DNA from: Tricholoma matsutake
Taxonomy: Eukaryota > Basidiomycota > Agaricomycetes > Agaricales > Tricholomataceae
Assembly (NCBI GenBank): GCA_026075535.2
Contig: AP026541.1
Location: 4,154,001 to 4,218,000 of the forward strand
Length of the DNA: 64,000 nt
Direction: 5' to 3'
Positions 44,440-54,500 of this stretch are shown here, piece after piece (position 1 is the stretch's first letter; each line of letters starts with the position of its first letter). The position numbers and the translations under genes were made by a program. The notes below the pieces were generated by a model. The model saw nothing but the letters and a program-made list of their open reading frames with translations, did not search any database and was not told the origin of the DNA.

Positions 44440-46996
44440 TCATTGTCTGGATCTCTGGTGTGGAGCCAAAACAGAGGTTTCTGGTGTTGTTTCAGGCATT
44501 TCTGGGTGAATCTCAGGTGCATTTTCAACAATTTTGGGTTCACATGTCTCATTTAATGTATTGGGCACATTTTTGACAGGTTGTGAGGGTCCTGGATTAT
44601 TTTGAGAGGTGTTGGATGTGTGGGAATGCTTTGAGTTGGTAAGTGCATAATTTTCCCCCTCAACTGGAGCTTCCTCAGGCTCTAATGCCTTGCTCTCATT
44701 GAAATAAACATCCCTCTCAATACTGACTTGATTCTTTCCAGGCCAGTAAATTCTGTAATCCTTTGATTCACTGTCAATGCCCACAAAATGACACTCCTCA
44801 GCCCTAGGCTCAAGTTTACCTATGCCAAGTCTCTTCACCCATGCCTTACAACCCCAAGGATGAATGGTGAATAAATCTGGCTTCTCTCCTGTCCCAATTT
44901 TGTGCAGCATCTTCATCTCAGGAAGTGTGCACATGCGTATGCAGTTTTGAATCCACACGTGATGATGGACTGCCTCTGTCCACAAATTCTTTGGAAGTCC
45001 CACTGTGTCTATCATGGCTTGAGCACCATTGATATGTGTTTGGTTAGCTCATTCAGCAACACCGTTTGAAGCTGGGAAGCTGTGGACTGTGAGGTGTTGA
45101 ACTGCTGGCATTTTCAAGATGTTTGGTGAATGCTTTCAACATAAATTCACCACCTCAATCACAACCAAAAATCCATATGTTTGCACCCCTCTGAACTTTA
45201 ACCCAGGCTTCATACTTCTTGTAGTCAGCAAATGTCTGGGATTTGTTCTTCATGAAGTATACAACCTCTTCATGGCTTTGCTGGTCTTGGTAGAGGTTGT
45301 AGTATCAACTACCTCCAATAGACTGCACAGATGCTGGACCCCAGACATTACTCATGACTTTATCGCTATAAGATTTATACTCAGTCTTGCTCTCCTTGGG
45401 AAATTGCTCATGAGTAGCCTTTGCTTTAATGCAGGCTTTGCAAAATTCTGGCTTCAACAACATGTCAAGATTAACACTGGTTACCATCCAATTTTCCACC
45501 ATACACTGTAAGTCCTCATGATTTATGTGCCCCATCCATCAATGAAGCTTGCAAATCAAGATTTGTTTGACAGTGGTGCTAGCAACATGTGTATGTGGGG
45601 AAGTTGGAGAGTCGCTGACATGGTAGAGCCCTCAAACTTGAGGAATGCATCCAATAATGTTCAACTCTGGGCTTCATATAGCACAGGTTAGAGAGAGAAA
45701 ATCCTGCTCCATCAACACAAGACACAGACATCAGAGTGAATGCCCTATGTGGTGAGTAGTACACATTCTCCAGCATAATCGGGGTCAGTTTCTGATCTCC
45801 ATTGGGTAGCTCAATCTGGATGTCCCCTTTGCCAAGTGTGCTGGATGTCTGTCCATCTGCAGCACTATAGGTTCAGGGCTAACAAGTTCTGTGTAATTCA
45901 GGAATCACAATCAATCTGGTGAAAAGTGACAATTGGCACCACTATTGAGGATTGTTCCAGTGTGACTTGAAATGGCATGGGCTTCAGAGCTAAAATCTGA
46001 GGTGCACACTAGGGCTGTTGGATTGTCTGGGACATGATAGGTGAGCATAGCATAATTCTCAGTTTCATTGTCTTCTGGAGTACTCTCTGCAACACTGGTG
46101 CTAGCCTGTTTCCCCTTTGTCCTCTTCAACCACCAATCAGGAGCCTGGCCCTCTTTTCCTCCCCCTTTCCACCAGCACTGGTCTCTTGTGTGTCCACATT
46201 GACCACAGTTAGTATTTGTGCACAGTATGTCATCATTCTAAGACTTGGACTTGGACTTGGACTTGTCTCTCCCCTTTCTGCCTTTGGCCTTTGATTTAGC
46301 TGCCTATGTTGGACTTGGTGATGCTGTCCTCAATCTCAGTTGATGTTGCCTCTTCAGTAAGATGCCAAATCACATCAGTAGGGGTGAGTTTCTTCCCCAT
46401 TTTTGATGAGCCATAGCACTGAGAGTTGTGAATAGGGTTCAGAATGATGGTGCAAGTGAGAGCAAGGTGTCAAGATATGATATGAAGGACTCATTGGATA
46501 CTGGTGTATCCATTTCAGCTAACCATTTGAATAATTCTGTCATATTGGCAATATGATCCCTCATGCTCTCCCTCAGCATAGCGAGTGTTCTGAAGCTGTG
46601 TAAGAAGGTTTGTCTCATAAGGGGTACCTTTATCAGCATGAATCAAAGAGACTTTCTTCCACATATCTGCAGCATTGACTTCATTCTTGACCTGGAGAAA
46701 TGTGGTCTTATCAACAGACCTCACGGACAGCTGCCTGCATCTGATCATAGGTATCCTGAGACTCTTCATGCTTCTTGACTTTATTGTCAATAAGAGGGGC
46801 TAAGGAGCCATGTTTACAGAAGGCCCTGCTTCTCTTGATGAGTTCTTCCAGCTTGCACACAGTACCTAGGAGCTGTCAATGTAGTCCCTTCAAAGTAAGA
46901 TAGTTTATGATGCGTTTGGAATAAGTCACCCAGTTGGAACTGTCACCTCAAAGCTTAGGAAGAGATAGGACTTGACTGTTAGAAGTCAAAGACATG
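44440..46996 (-). pseudogene. copia-4 Gag, protease and integrase, decayed
   Basis: Minus strand, several frames. Gag runs from about 46996 (MSLTSNSQVLSLPKL) through VDKTTFLQVKNEVNAADMWK (46700). A zinc knuckle CTNTNCGQCGHTRDQC lies near 46180-46225, again with C-x4-C-x4-H-x4-C spacing. The protease site reads LNSGANCHFS (about 45915-45945): the catalytic Asp is Asn. Integrase zinc region: MGHINHEDLQCM...CKACIKAKA (45535-45400). Integrase C-terminal part: VGLPKNLWTEAVHHHVWI and CKAWVKRLG.GKLEPRAEEC (45015-44700). The catalytic core between is lost or unreadable. Confidence 0.82.
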
Positions 46997-47011
46997 TCTG
47001 AGATATCTGCA

Positions 47012-47023
47012 GGGCCCATAACC
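47012..47023 (-). promoter_or_regulatory. copia-4 primer-binding site
   Basis: Minus strand GGTTATGGGCCC directly next to the 5' LTR, identical to copia-1 and copia-3 although the LTRs and proteins are unrelated in detail. Confidence 0.8.
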
Positions 47024-47205
47024 TGTCACAGTAACCAGAAATGAGAGCTAGAACAAAAGATAAGGGTAACCTCAGTGGATGGTAAAACACTGAGGTGACA
47101 AGATACTGATAGGCAGGTTATATAGTGACATAAATAGAATACTGTCAGATACCCAATATATGAAATTGCAGGTAGTGACATAGTGTTGTTTGTGAACATA
47201 CAACA
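47024..47205 (-). repeat. copia-4 5' LTR
   Basis: 182 bp, tgtcacagta...acatacaaca. It matches 35854-36043 with small indels and transitions and is followed by gacaa. Confidence 0.9.
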
Positions 47206-47210
47206 GACAA

Positions 47211-48360
47211 GTTATCAATCCCCCAGCCACTGCCAAAGCCTCAAAGTAGGAGATGATGTCCCATGCTGCATACACCAGGACTGGTGAGAAGAATCCTTGG
47301 CAACACGCTGGGAACCAGAAAGCTAGACCAGTTTGGCATGCATCACAGAAAACAGTTGTATCTGCATCTTCAGTATCCTACAAGACCAAAGAAAGTAGTC
47401 TGACTCCAAGAGAGTCATGGAGGTGAGATGCAGCCCAGACAAGATCTTTGTGGACAGTGTTGTTGACCCATATCTTCATGTGAGGCTTATCCTTTCTGGT
47501 GATCTTTGGATAGAAGCTGTTGAGAGCTGGACAGATCATTGGAAAAATGTTGAGGCTCCAATTCAACCAACCTGCAAGTTGCTGCCACCTTCACAAGGTC
47601 TGTGACATCCCCTTTTTTTTCTCAGACCAAGTGGTGAAGTTACAGAGTTCTTCTAGGAGATCTTGAAGTCCTTGCTTGGGAAGTGTGAGAGTTAAGCTGT
47701 TCACGTTGACTTCTATCCCAATGATGATGAGTTTATTACTGAATATCTGCTTGTTTGACTCATGTGGAATGCCTGGTTCATCCCATAGGAACAGAAGTTT
47801 TACCTGATTGTTGGCATGTTCTTTCCATAATGATGATACCACAATATGGTTCCTTTTTTGTTGATTCCAAATGAGTCATCCACATATGTCCACAGATCTG
47901 GCATGAACTTCACTTTCTTAGTGATCCCATTGAAGGAGATGTAAATCCCAGCCAATCCTCAACCTCCAAAACAGTTGTCTTGGTCAACATCTTGCTCTCC
48001 ATCTACAGTTACAATCTGCTTGATTTGCCACAAGGGGTGCATGGGAAGTAAACAGTAGGCTTCAGACACATCAGATTTGAAGATAACATAAGATCCATTA
48101 GGATTTGCATGGTGTCTTGTCAGTAGCCCAGCTCTGAGATGCCTCATGTTGTCCAAGGGAAAACCTTTGATATCTTCTTGTTTGATCATGGTGTTAGGAG
48201 CAAATTGCCCCATGCTCTGGTTGATTACCATATGCAATTTGTCAGAATGGTGTTTCAGAACAACATGAATGGGAGATGTGTGCATTCTGGGGAAGAGTTC
48301 TTGCCTGAACAATCCTGAGAATCTTCCCTTTGAGCATTCCTTGTCCTGTTGCACTTGTAA
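47211..48360 (-). pseudogene. DIRS-like retroelement, 5' half: reverse transcriptase and start of RNase H
   Basis: Minus strand. ELFPRMHTSPIHVVLKHHSD, KLHMVINQSMGQFAPNTMI and FKSDVSEAYCLLPMHPLWQI match the RT of agaricomycete DIRS/Ngaro-like elements; YVDDSFGINKK (about 47870) is the catalytic loop. LLFLWDEPGIPHESNKQIF and QQLAGWLNWSLNIFPMICPA follow, then VFCDACQTGLAFWFP (first RNase H Asp) and YFEALAVAGG, where copia-4 interrupts. A one-base slip in the G-run before the insertion and a stop near 47591 break the frame. RT, RNase H, then tyrosine recombinase on one strand is the DIRS-order gene arrangement. The 5' end and terminal repeats were not found; upstream of 48480 lies a fragment resembling element Z. 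Confidence 0.82.
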
Positions 48361-49261
48361 GAAATCCTTTTTGACTGAGTCTCATGGCATCCCCAAAGAA
48401 GCATCTACAATTGAAGGGTAAGATTTGTAATGTGTATACACCAATGGCCAGAAACCCTCTTGCAGATAGTGTATCAAGGTTCAGTTTATAGGACTGAAGA
48501 CTGAACTGGACCGAACTGTGGTCCATGCTTCAGCTCAGTCCATTTTTTTTGAAAAAGTGAGTAACCAAAACCATGGTTTGGTTACTGGTTAACTTATTTT
48601 GAAAACATTTGAAAACCATTATAAAACTGGTTGTAACTGGTTACAACCAGTCTTTTTACACTTAGATTATATACCCTATAAAACAATAAACTAATGTACA
48701 TATTGTATATAATAAACTAACTACGAGGGGGGATGCCACACAGATTGGTAGGGCTTATATATGTTGCTGTAGTTGTACATATTTGCTCACAGTAAATGAG
48801 CACGTAATACACATTGTTGCATCACATGTTGATGTGTTTGCTTGCATCATGCAAAGTTGATGTGTTTGCTTGCATCACACAAAGTTGATGCACTCACCAC
48901 CAATGACATGCACACCACGACCCAAATGAACAAACCCAAGGCAGGGGGCCTGAATGACGCTAGTCATTGTTTGGGCCCCAGTGTAAGTCTTTCATATTAT
49001 TAGTTCAGTTGTTTCTTCTACTAACTATATGTTTTTCTTTTAGGTTCTTGCATCTTGACTACAACATCGCCCACCCACCAAATGACACACACAAGCCTTG
49101 CACTGCTGCTGTGAGCCTCTGCTCGCAGGGTGGCCATGGGCCCTTTTCTGTCTAGTAACAACCACTGCCAATGCCATGTCACACAGCACCACCACCCCAC
49201 CTGCGAGCCACTGCTCATAGGGAGGTATGGAGGTGCTGACAACAATGGTCAGGAGGGATGA
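48361..49261. other. Interval with a Z-like fragment, short tandem repeat and an intron-like cassette
   Basis: 48480-48660 is rich in ggactg/ccagtc words like element Z. 48826-48896 repeats gttgatgtgtttgcttgcatc about 2.5 times. At 48955-49045 an exon-like edge ctgtttgggccccag is followed by gtaagtc, a T-rich tract, ctaactat and ttttaggt, one of the recurring cassettes; gtgagcctctgctcgcagg (about 49109) is the matching hairpin. No gene. Confidence 0.5.
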
Positions 49262-49430
49262 TGAATGAGGGGGAACAACAAACAACAGGGAACAACAAAC
49301 AACAGGAACAATGAATGATGGGAATGATGAACAATGGGAATGATGAAGGATGGGAATGATGGATGACGGGAATGACAAATGACAGGAATGATGAATGACA
49401 GGAATGACAAAGACCAACAACAGGGAACAA
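49262..49430 (+). repeat. Simple tandem repeat (gggaatgatgaa / gggaacaacaaa)
   Basis: About 10-20-bp words alternate for 170 bp. The same vocabulary reappears at 50695-50990. Open frames on the minus strand (strings of HSSFPSF or CCSP) come from the repeat. Confidence 0.85.
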
Positions 49431-49544
49431 TGATACGTTGTCTCCTTGGCTCAAAGGCCAATTCACCGTTTTGACCACATTCTAATCACATCGGATAACT
49501 CACACGAGGTCCCAGAAGCAGCACGACCACTCCCAACCAAGTCT

Positions 49545-49845
49545 ACTGAGCGTGAGCATTGTATCAAATGCAATAGAACATCGTGAGCATCATATCGAAC
49601 GCGATAGCACAGCGTGAGCATTGTATCGAATGCGATTGAACATTGTCGAGCGTCGAACACGGTCGAACATCATTGAGGATTGTATTGAACATGATCAAAC
49701 ATTGTCAAGCATTGTCGAGCATTGTCGAGCATTGTATCGAATGCGATAGAACAGCGTGAGCATTGTATCGAACGCGATAGAGCATCACAAGCATCGTATC
49801 GAATGTGATCAAACAACATCGAACCTCGAAAAACATCATCGGACA
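49545..49845 (+). repeat. Minisatellite built on gcattgtatcgaacgcgata
   Basis: Units of roughly 35 bp: gtgagcattgtatcgaa.gcgatagaaca, with shorter gcattgtcga variants in the middle. Many sites alternate between CG and TG or CA, again as expected for CpG decay. Confidence 0.85.
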
Positions 49846-50404
49846 CAGTATTTCTTGTTCAAACAATCTTTGGATGCATGCTGGACACATGGGACACTAT
49901 ATCGCATATATCGAACACATTTTGACCACATGTGCACGCATACAATCCGCTCAAAGCAGTTTCCAATCTTTTATTCAATTTATAACAAGGACAGTCTGGT
50001 TTTAGCTATTCTTTCTTATTATTTCTTCATCATGTGTTATATTCACCCCTTCTAGGCTCGCTTTATTGTTCTGATATACTTATATTGTCTTTTGCCTCGA
50101 GTTTTCCACATGTTTGCCTCATGTTCTCTAGCCTTTTTAGGTACTTTCTTTATTTCATATAAAAAGATGTACTAGATACAAAGAAAAACAAGAAAGTCAT
50201 TGTCTTCCTCCCAGATCACAGTGATTTGAGAGTACAGTTTAGTCTTATTCAGTCTGAAGTTTGGTGTTTTATGCTAAACTTCCTCAAAATTCCTCAAAAT
50301 TCCTCGCATTATGCTATTTTCGCTCTCGCTTTCCTCGATTAGCCTTTTTGTCACTTCTACTACTCGTCTAGTCCCCCGATCTTGCGTCCAAACATATCTG
50401 TGCA

Positions 50405-50540
50405 CTCGAAATTCCTCGAAACCTCTTCGAAAAATATTGCAACATCTCAAAAAGCATCACGACATCTCGAAAATCATCGCAACACCTCGAAAATCATTGC
50501 AACCCCTCGAAAATCATCACAAAGTCTCGAAACACATTCT
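50405..50540 (+). repeat. About 21-bp tandem repeat (tcgaaaatcatcgcaacacc)
   Basis: Five to six imperfect units, preceded by aaaattcctc repeats (about 50283-50305). Repeats are contiguous without unique spacers, so this is not a CRISPR-like array. Confidence 0.85.
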
Positions 50541-50694
50541 TTTAGCCTCGAACTGTTTCGACAAGCAGTTGTTTTATGACTATTTGACGGTTGGTCTGAC
50601 AGGTGACTTCTAGAGGGCCTTGCAACCTTCCTCTGACTTGTGTTATACCATCTAAAGCCATTTTGTGGGTTTTGTTTGGGTTTCCGGGTTGAGT

Positions 50695-50990
50695 ATCATC
50701 AATGACAAACAACAGGGAATGACCAATGGTGGGGAATGACCAATGGCAGGGAACAATGAACAATAGGGAATGACAAACAATGGGGAACGATGAACAATGG
50801 GGAATGACAAATGATGGGGAACAACAAACAATAGGGAACAACAAATGATGGGGAACAACAAACAACAGGGAACAATGAACAGTGGGGAACAACAAACAAT
50901 GGGGAACAACAAACAATGGGGAACAACAAATGATGGGGAACAATAAATGATGGGGAACAACAAACAATGGGGAACAACAAATGACACAAT
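50695..50990 (+). repeat. About 18-bp tandem repeat (ggggaacaacaaacaat)
   Basis: About fifteen imperfect copies, in the same word family as 49262-49430. All three frames on the minus strand stay open over it, a composition artefact. Confidence 0.9.
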
Positions 50991-51006
50991 GGGCAAGTTC
51001 TGAGGC

Positions 51007-51031
51007 AGTTGACTCGCAGTTGACTCATAGT
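51007..51031 (+). repeat. Left remnant of the TTGACTC array
   Basis: cagttgactcgcagttgactcatagt. The array resumes at 57033 beyond the gypsy element. The last five bases (atagt, 51027-51031) are the left target duplication. Confidence 0.8.
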
Positions 51032-51474
51032 TATAAGGGCAACCTAACTATAAGGGCAACCTAAGCCTCTAGCAAAGGGAAATCCGAAGTTAAAATTATA
51101 CTACATAATACAGGCATTGGGGACACACCTAGCAAAGGGAAATCCAAAGAGAAAACTCTAAGGATCCCCTTGCTGATGCCCAGTATATGTGAAGATGACA
51201 AAAATCAAATATAACCTAAAAATAGAAAAAGGCGGAGATAGGTGGATCAAGGCTGCCAAATGACATCATACCAAGGGGTATGTGTCGGAAGGGGTACTCT
51301 GCCTCTAAATATAAAAGTGTCAACATGTACAAACATGATAGCAAGGGAAAATTAGTAATAAAATCCGGAAAAATCATAGAAAATGAAGAATAGAAGGAAA
51401 TGAGGTGGGGAAAAATATAGGACGAACATAAAAAATAGGAAAAACACACAGGGCACCCCCCTAGTCCCCTTACA
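51032..51474 (-). repeat. gypsy 3' LTR with an extra 78 bp
   Basis: 443 bp against 365 bp in the partner. The extra sequence repeats tataagggcaacctaa and agcaaagggaaatcc around a short unique piece (ttaaaattatactacataat...). The minus-strand ends are TGTAAGGGG...CCCTTATA. Confidence 0.93.
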
Positions 51475-51515
51475 TCACCCCCTCTCTAAGATGCATCACC
51501 CAGATGCATTCGAAA

Positions 51516-54500
51516 TCACATACAACCAAAGTCCGTGACTTGAATGCAACGCGGTGCAGCAGTGTGCTGTTGGTGGAATTCCTTGATTAACCGAGGGGCA
51601 TTTACATCAGACTCTTCAACCCATGAGTTCTCCTCATACCCATAACCCTTCCAATGTACCAAATACTGGAGTTTTCCTCGATGCAAATGGCTGTCCAAGA
51701 TTGACTTGACTTCGTATTGGGGTTTTCCCTCGATCACTGTAGGTGGTGGTGGTGGGTGTGAATGGCATCCCGGGAACAGATCTGGGGGAGCTGGAAGCAA
51801 TTTGACAACATGGAAGACGGGATGGAGTCTGGACATGGAGGCTGGGAGGCGTAGATGATAGGCATGCATTCCAACGCACTTGACAATGGGGAAAGGTCCC
51901 AAGAAGCGATGAGCGAGTTTCTTGGATGGACATGTAGTGGAGACGTCACTGGAGTCAAGATAAACTCGATCACCAACCTTGTACTGAGGGGTTGGGGAGT
52001 GGCGTTGGTTGTAAAATCGCGCCATGTTGTCCTTCACCTTTGCTAAGGCTGCCCTTGCCTCCTCCAAGCTATCCCTCATGCATTCTGTGAACTCATTCAC
52101 CGTCTCAATGTGTGAGGGAGTTTGGCGAGGTTCAAATCCCATGCGTGGATGTCGTCCAGTGTCTAAGAGGAAAGGGGTCTGTTGAGTGGAAGCATGGACA
52201 TGGTTGTTGTATCCGAACTCGGCCAAAGGAAGGAGATCATCCCAATCGTCCTGGCATTCATTGACAAAGAGGCAGATGTACTGCTCCAGTTCCTGGTTGA
52301 CTCGCTCCGTCTGGCCATCAGTTTGTGGGTGATAAGCGGTTGAAGTGAGGAGTTTGATCCCTAGAAGTCAGTACAGCTCACAAGTGAACTCTGCCATGAA
52401 CTGAGGGCCACAATCCGAGAGGAAGGCACCAGGAAGTCCATGTAATTTCCACACATGGTGGAGGTAGAGTCGAGTGGCACCTAGGGCACTGACAGTGGTG
52501 TGAGTGGGAATGAAGTGAGCGCGTTTTCCCACTGAGTCAACTGTGCACATCACCGCATCAAACCCATTTGACTCTGGCAATTCCACCACAAAGTCGATGC
52601 TGACAACATCCCAATGACTCTCTGGAACAGGAAGAGGGTGTAGCTCACCAATAGGCTTGCGACAAGGAACCTTGGTGCATAAGCAAAGGTCACAAGTGCG
52701 ACAATACTGACCAATGAGCCGTGACATTTGTGGCCACCAATAGTTCCATGAGGTGAGCTCCAAGGTCTTCCAGCATCTGGGTGGCCAGCAATCTGTGAGT
52801 CATGGTGTTGGGATATGATGCGCCGGCGAAGGTCTGGGTCATTGGGAACATAGATGCGATCCCTGAAATACAACAAGTCCTCCTTTTCAGCCCACTCTGC
52901 CGCATGTAAGGAAAGGGTTGATCCCTTCCACAGTTCTTTAACAGCTCGGGTGACAACATCCTCATGTAAACCGCTACGGTTTGCACGACGAATGTCACAT
53001 AGGATGTCCTGCTCCTCGCCCTGGGGTGCGATGCCTTCCAGTGCCCGAATGGTGAACAGGTCTGGCTGCAACAGCACAATGTTTTGGTTGTCACCGCTGC
53101 CATCCCCATGGTCTGCACGTCAGGATAGGGCATCGGTCTTCCCCATGCTGCGACCCGGACAGTGGTGCAAGGAGAAGTCGAATCTAGATAGATACAGGGA
53201 CCAACGAGCTTGACGACGGTTCAATTTCTTGGCCATCATGAAGTACTCGAGATTCTTGTGATCTGTCCAAATTTCCACCTTGTGTTGGGCACCCTCGAGG
53301 AAGTGTCGCCACTCCTCAAGCGCACGCATTATCACCAACATCTCCTTGTCATGGATCTTGTAGTTTCGCTCTACAGCACTAAGGCTTTTGGAGTAGAACG
53401 CAACAGGATGCCACTTCTGGTCCTCCGGAGACTGCTGAGACAACACGGCGCCCATCGCAAAGTCAGAACTGTCGGCTTCTACACGAAAAGGACACGAATC
53501 GTCAGCAAAGGTAAGGATTGGAGTGGAAGTGACCATCTCCTTAAGCTTTTCGAATGCCTCCTGTTGTGCATTATCCCACCTCCATGCCTCCTTTCCTGTC
53601 AAGTCAAACAGTGGTCATGCATGATGTGAGAAATCCTTGATAAAACACCAATAGAAATTGATGAAGCCCAGGAAAGACTGCACCTCCTTCTTGTTCGTGG
53701 GCGTCGGCCAAGCTGTGACCCCATTTACCTTGATAGGATCCATCTCCACTTGACCCTCCAAGATAATCAGGCCGAGGTACTCGATCTTGGTCCTTTCGAA
53801 CTCACATTTGTCCTGACGAAGGTAGAGTTTGTACCGTCGAAGTCGCTCTAGGACGAGGCACGTGATGCGACGGTGCTCTTCAACCGTGTGAGTGAAGATG
53901 AGGATGTCATCGAGATAGATGCAGACAATGCCTTCGAGGATGAGGTTGTGGAAGATGTCATTCATCATGGTCTGAAAGGTGGCAGGGCTATTAGTAAGGC
54001 CAAAGAACATGACAAGCGGTTCAAAAAGACCACGGTTGGTACAAAAGGCTGCCTTCCACTCATCTCCCTCCTTTATCCTCACATTATTATAGCCCCAACG
54101 GACATCGAGCTTGGTGAAGTATCGGGCTCCACGGAGCTGGTTTACGAGTTCAGAGATGAGGGGTAGTGGGTAGCAATTTTTGACTGTGATGTTGTTGAGC
54201 CTTCTGTAGTCTTGAACCGGTCAAAGTGAGCCATCCTTCTTCTTGACAAAGAAAAAGGGAGAGGCCATGGGTGACTTCGATGGTCGAATACGTCCAGAGG
54301 CCAGGTGCTCATTGATGAACTGGTCAAGCTGCCATTGTTCTTCTGGAGAGAGAGGATAGACCTTGCAGGATGAAGGGGTTGCACTGGGGGTGAGTTCGAT
54401 TGCGTGATCCCATGGCTTGCGCGCAGGAAGAGAGTCGAATGACTCCTTGGAGAACACGTCTTCAAACTCATGGAGATGAGGGAGTAAGGAGTTAGTAGAG

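Larger units (their letters stand above)
35854..47205 (-). mobile_element. copia-4: Ty1/copia element swollen by nested insertions
   Basis: LTRs at 35854-36043 and 47024-47205 and the 5-bp duplication gacaa (35849-35853; 47206-47210) define one minus-strand copia of about 11.35 kb. Its coding region is read in order from 46996 down to 36056 but is interrupted by X and Y (39095-43788) and by a low-complexity block (about 36700-38640). The polypurine tract (minus strand ...aagggggag) adjoins the 3' LTR at 36044-36052. It inserted into the DIRS-like element, so it is younger than that element and older than Y, Z and X. Confidence 0.9.

Noticed and set aside
50405..50540. CRISPR-like array of about 21-bp repeats
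   Set aside because: Repeats are contiguous and imperfect, with no unique spacers of even length, and the genome is eukaryotic.
50542..51028. Overlapping long minus-strand ORFs rich in Cys, Phe, Pro, Ser and His
   Set aside because: All three frames are open because the DNA is a short tandem repeat; the proteins are repeat translations.
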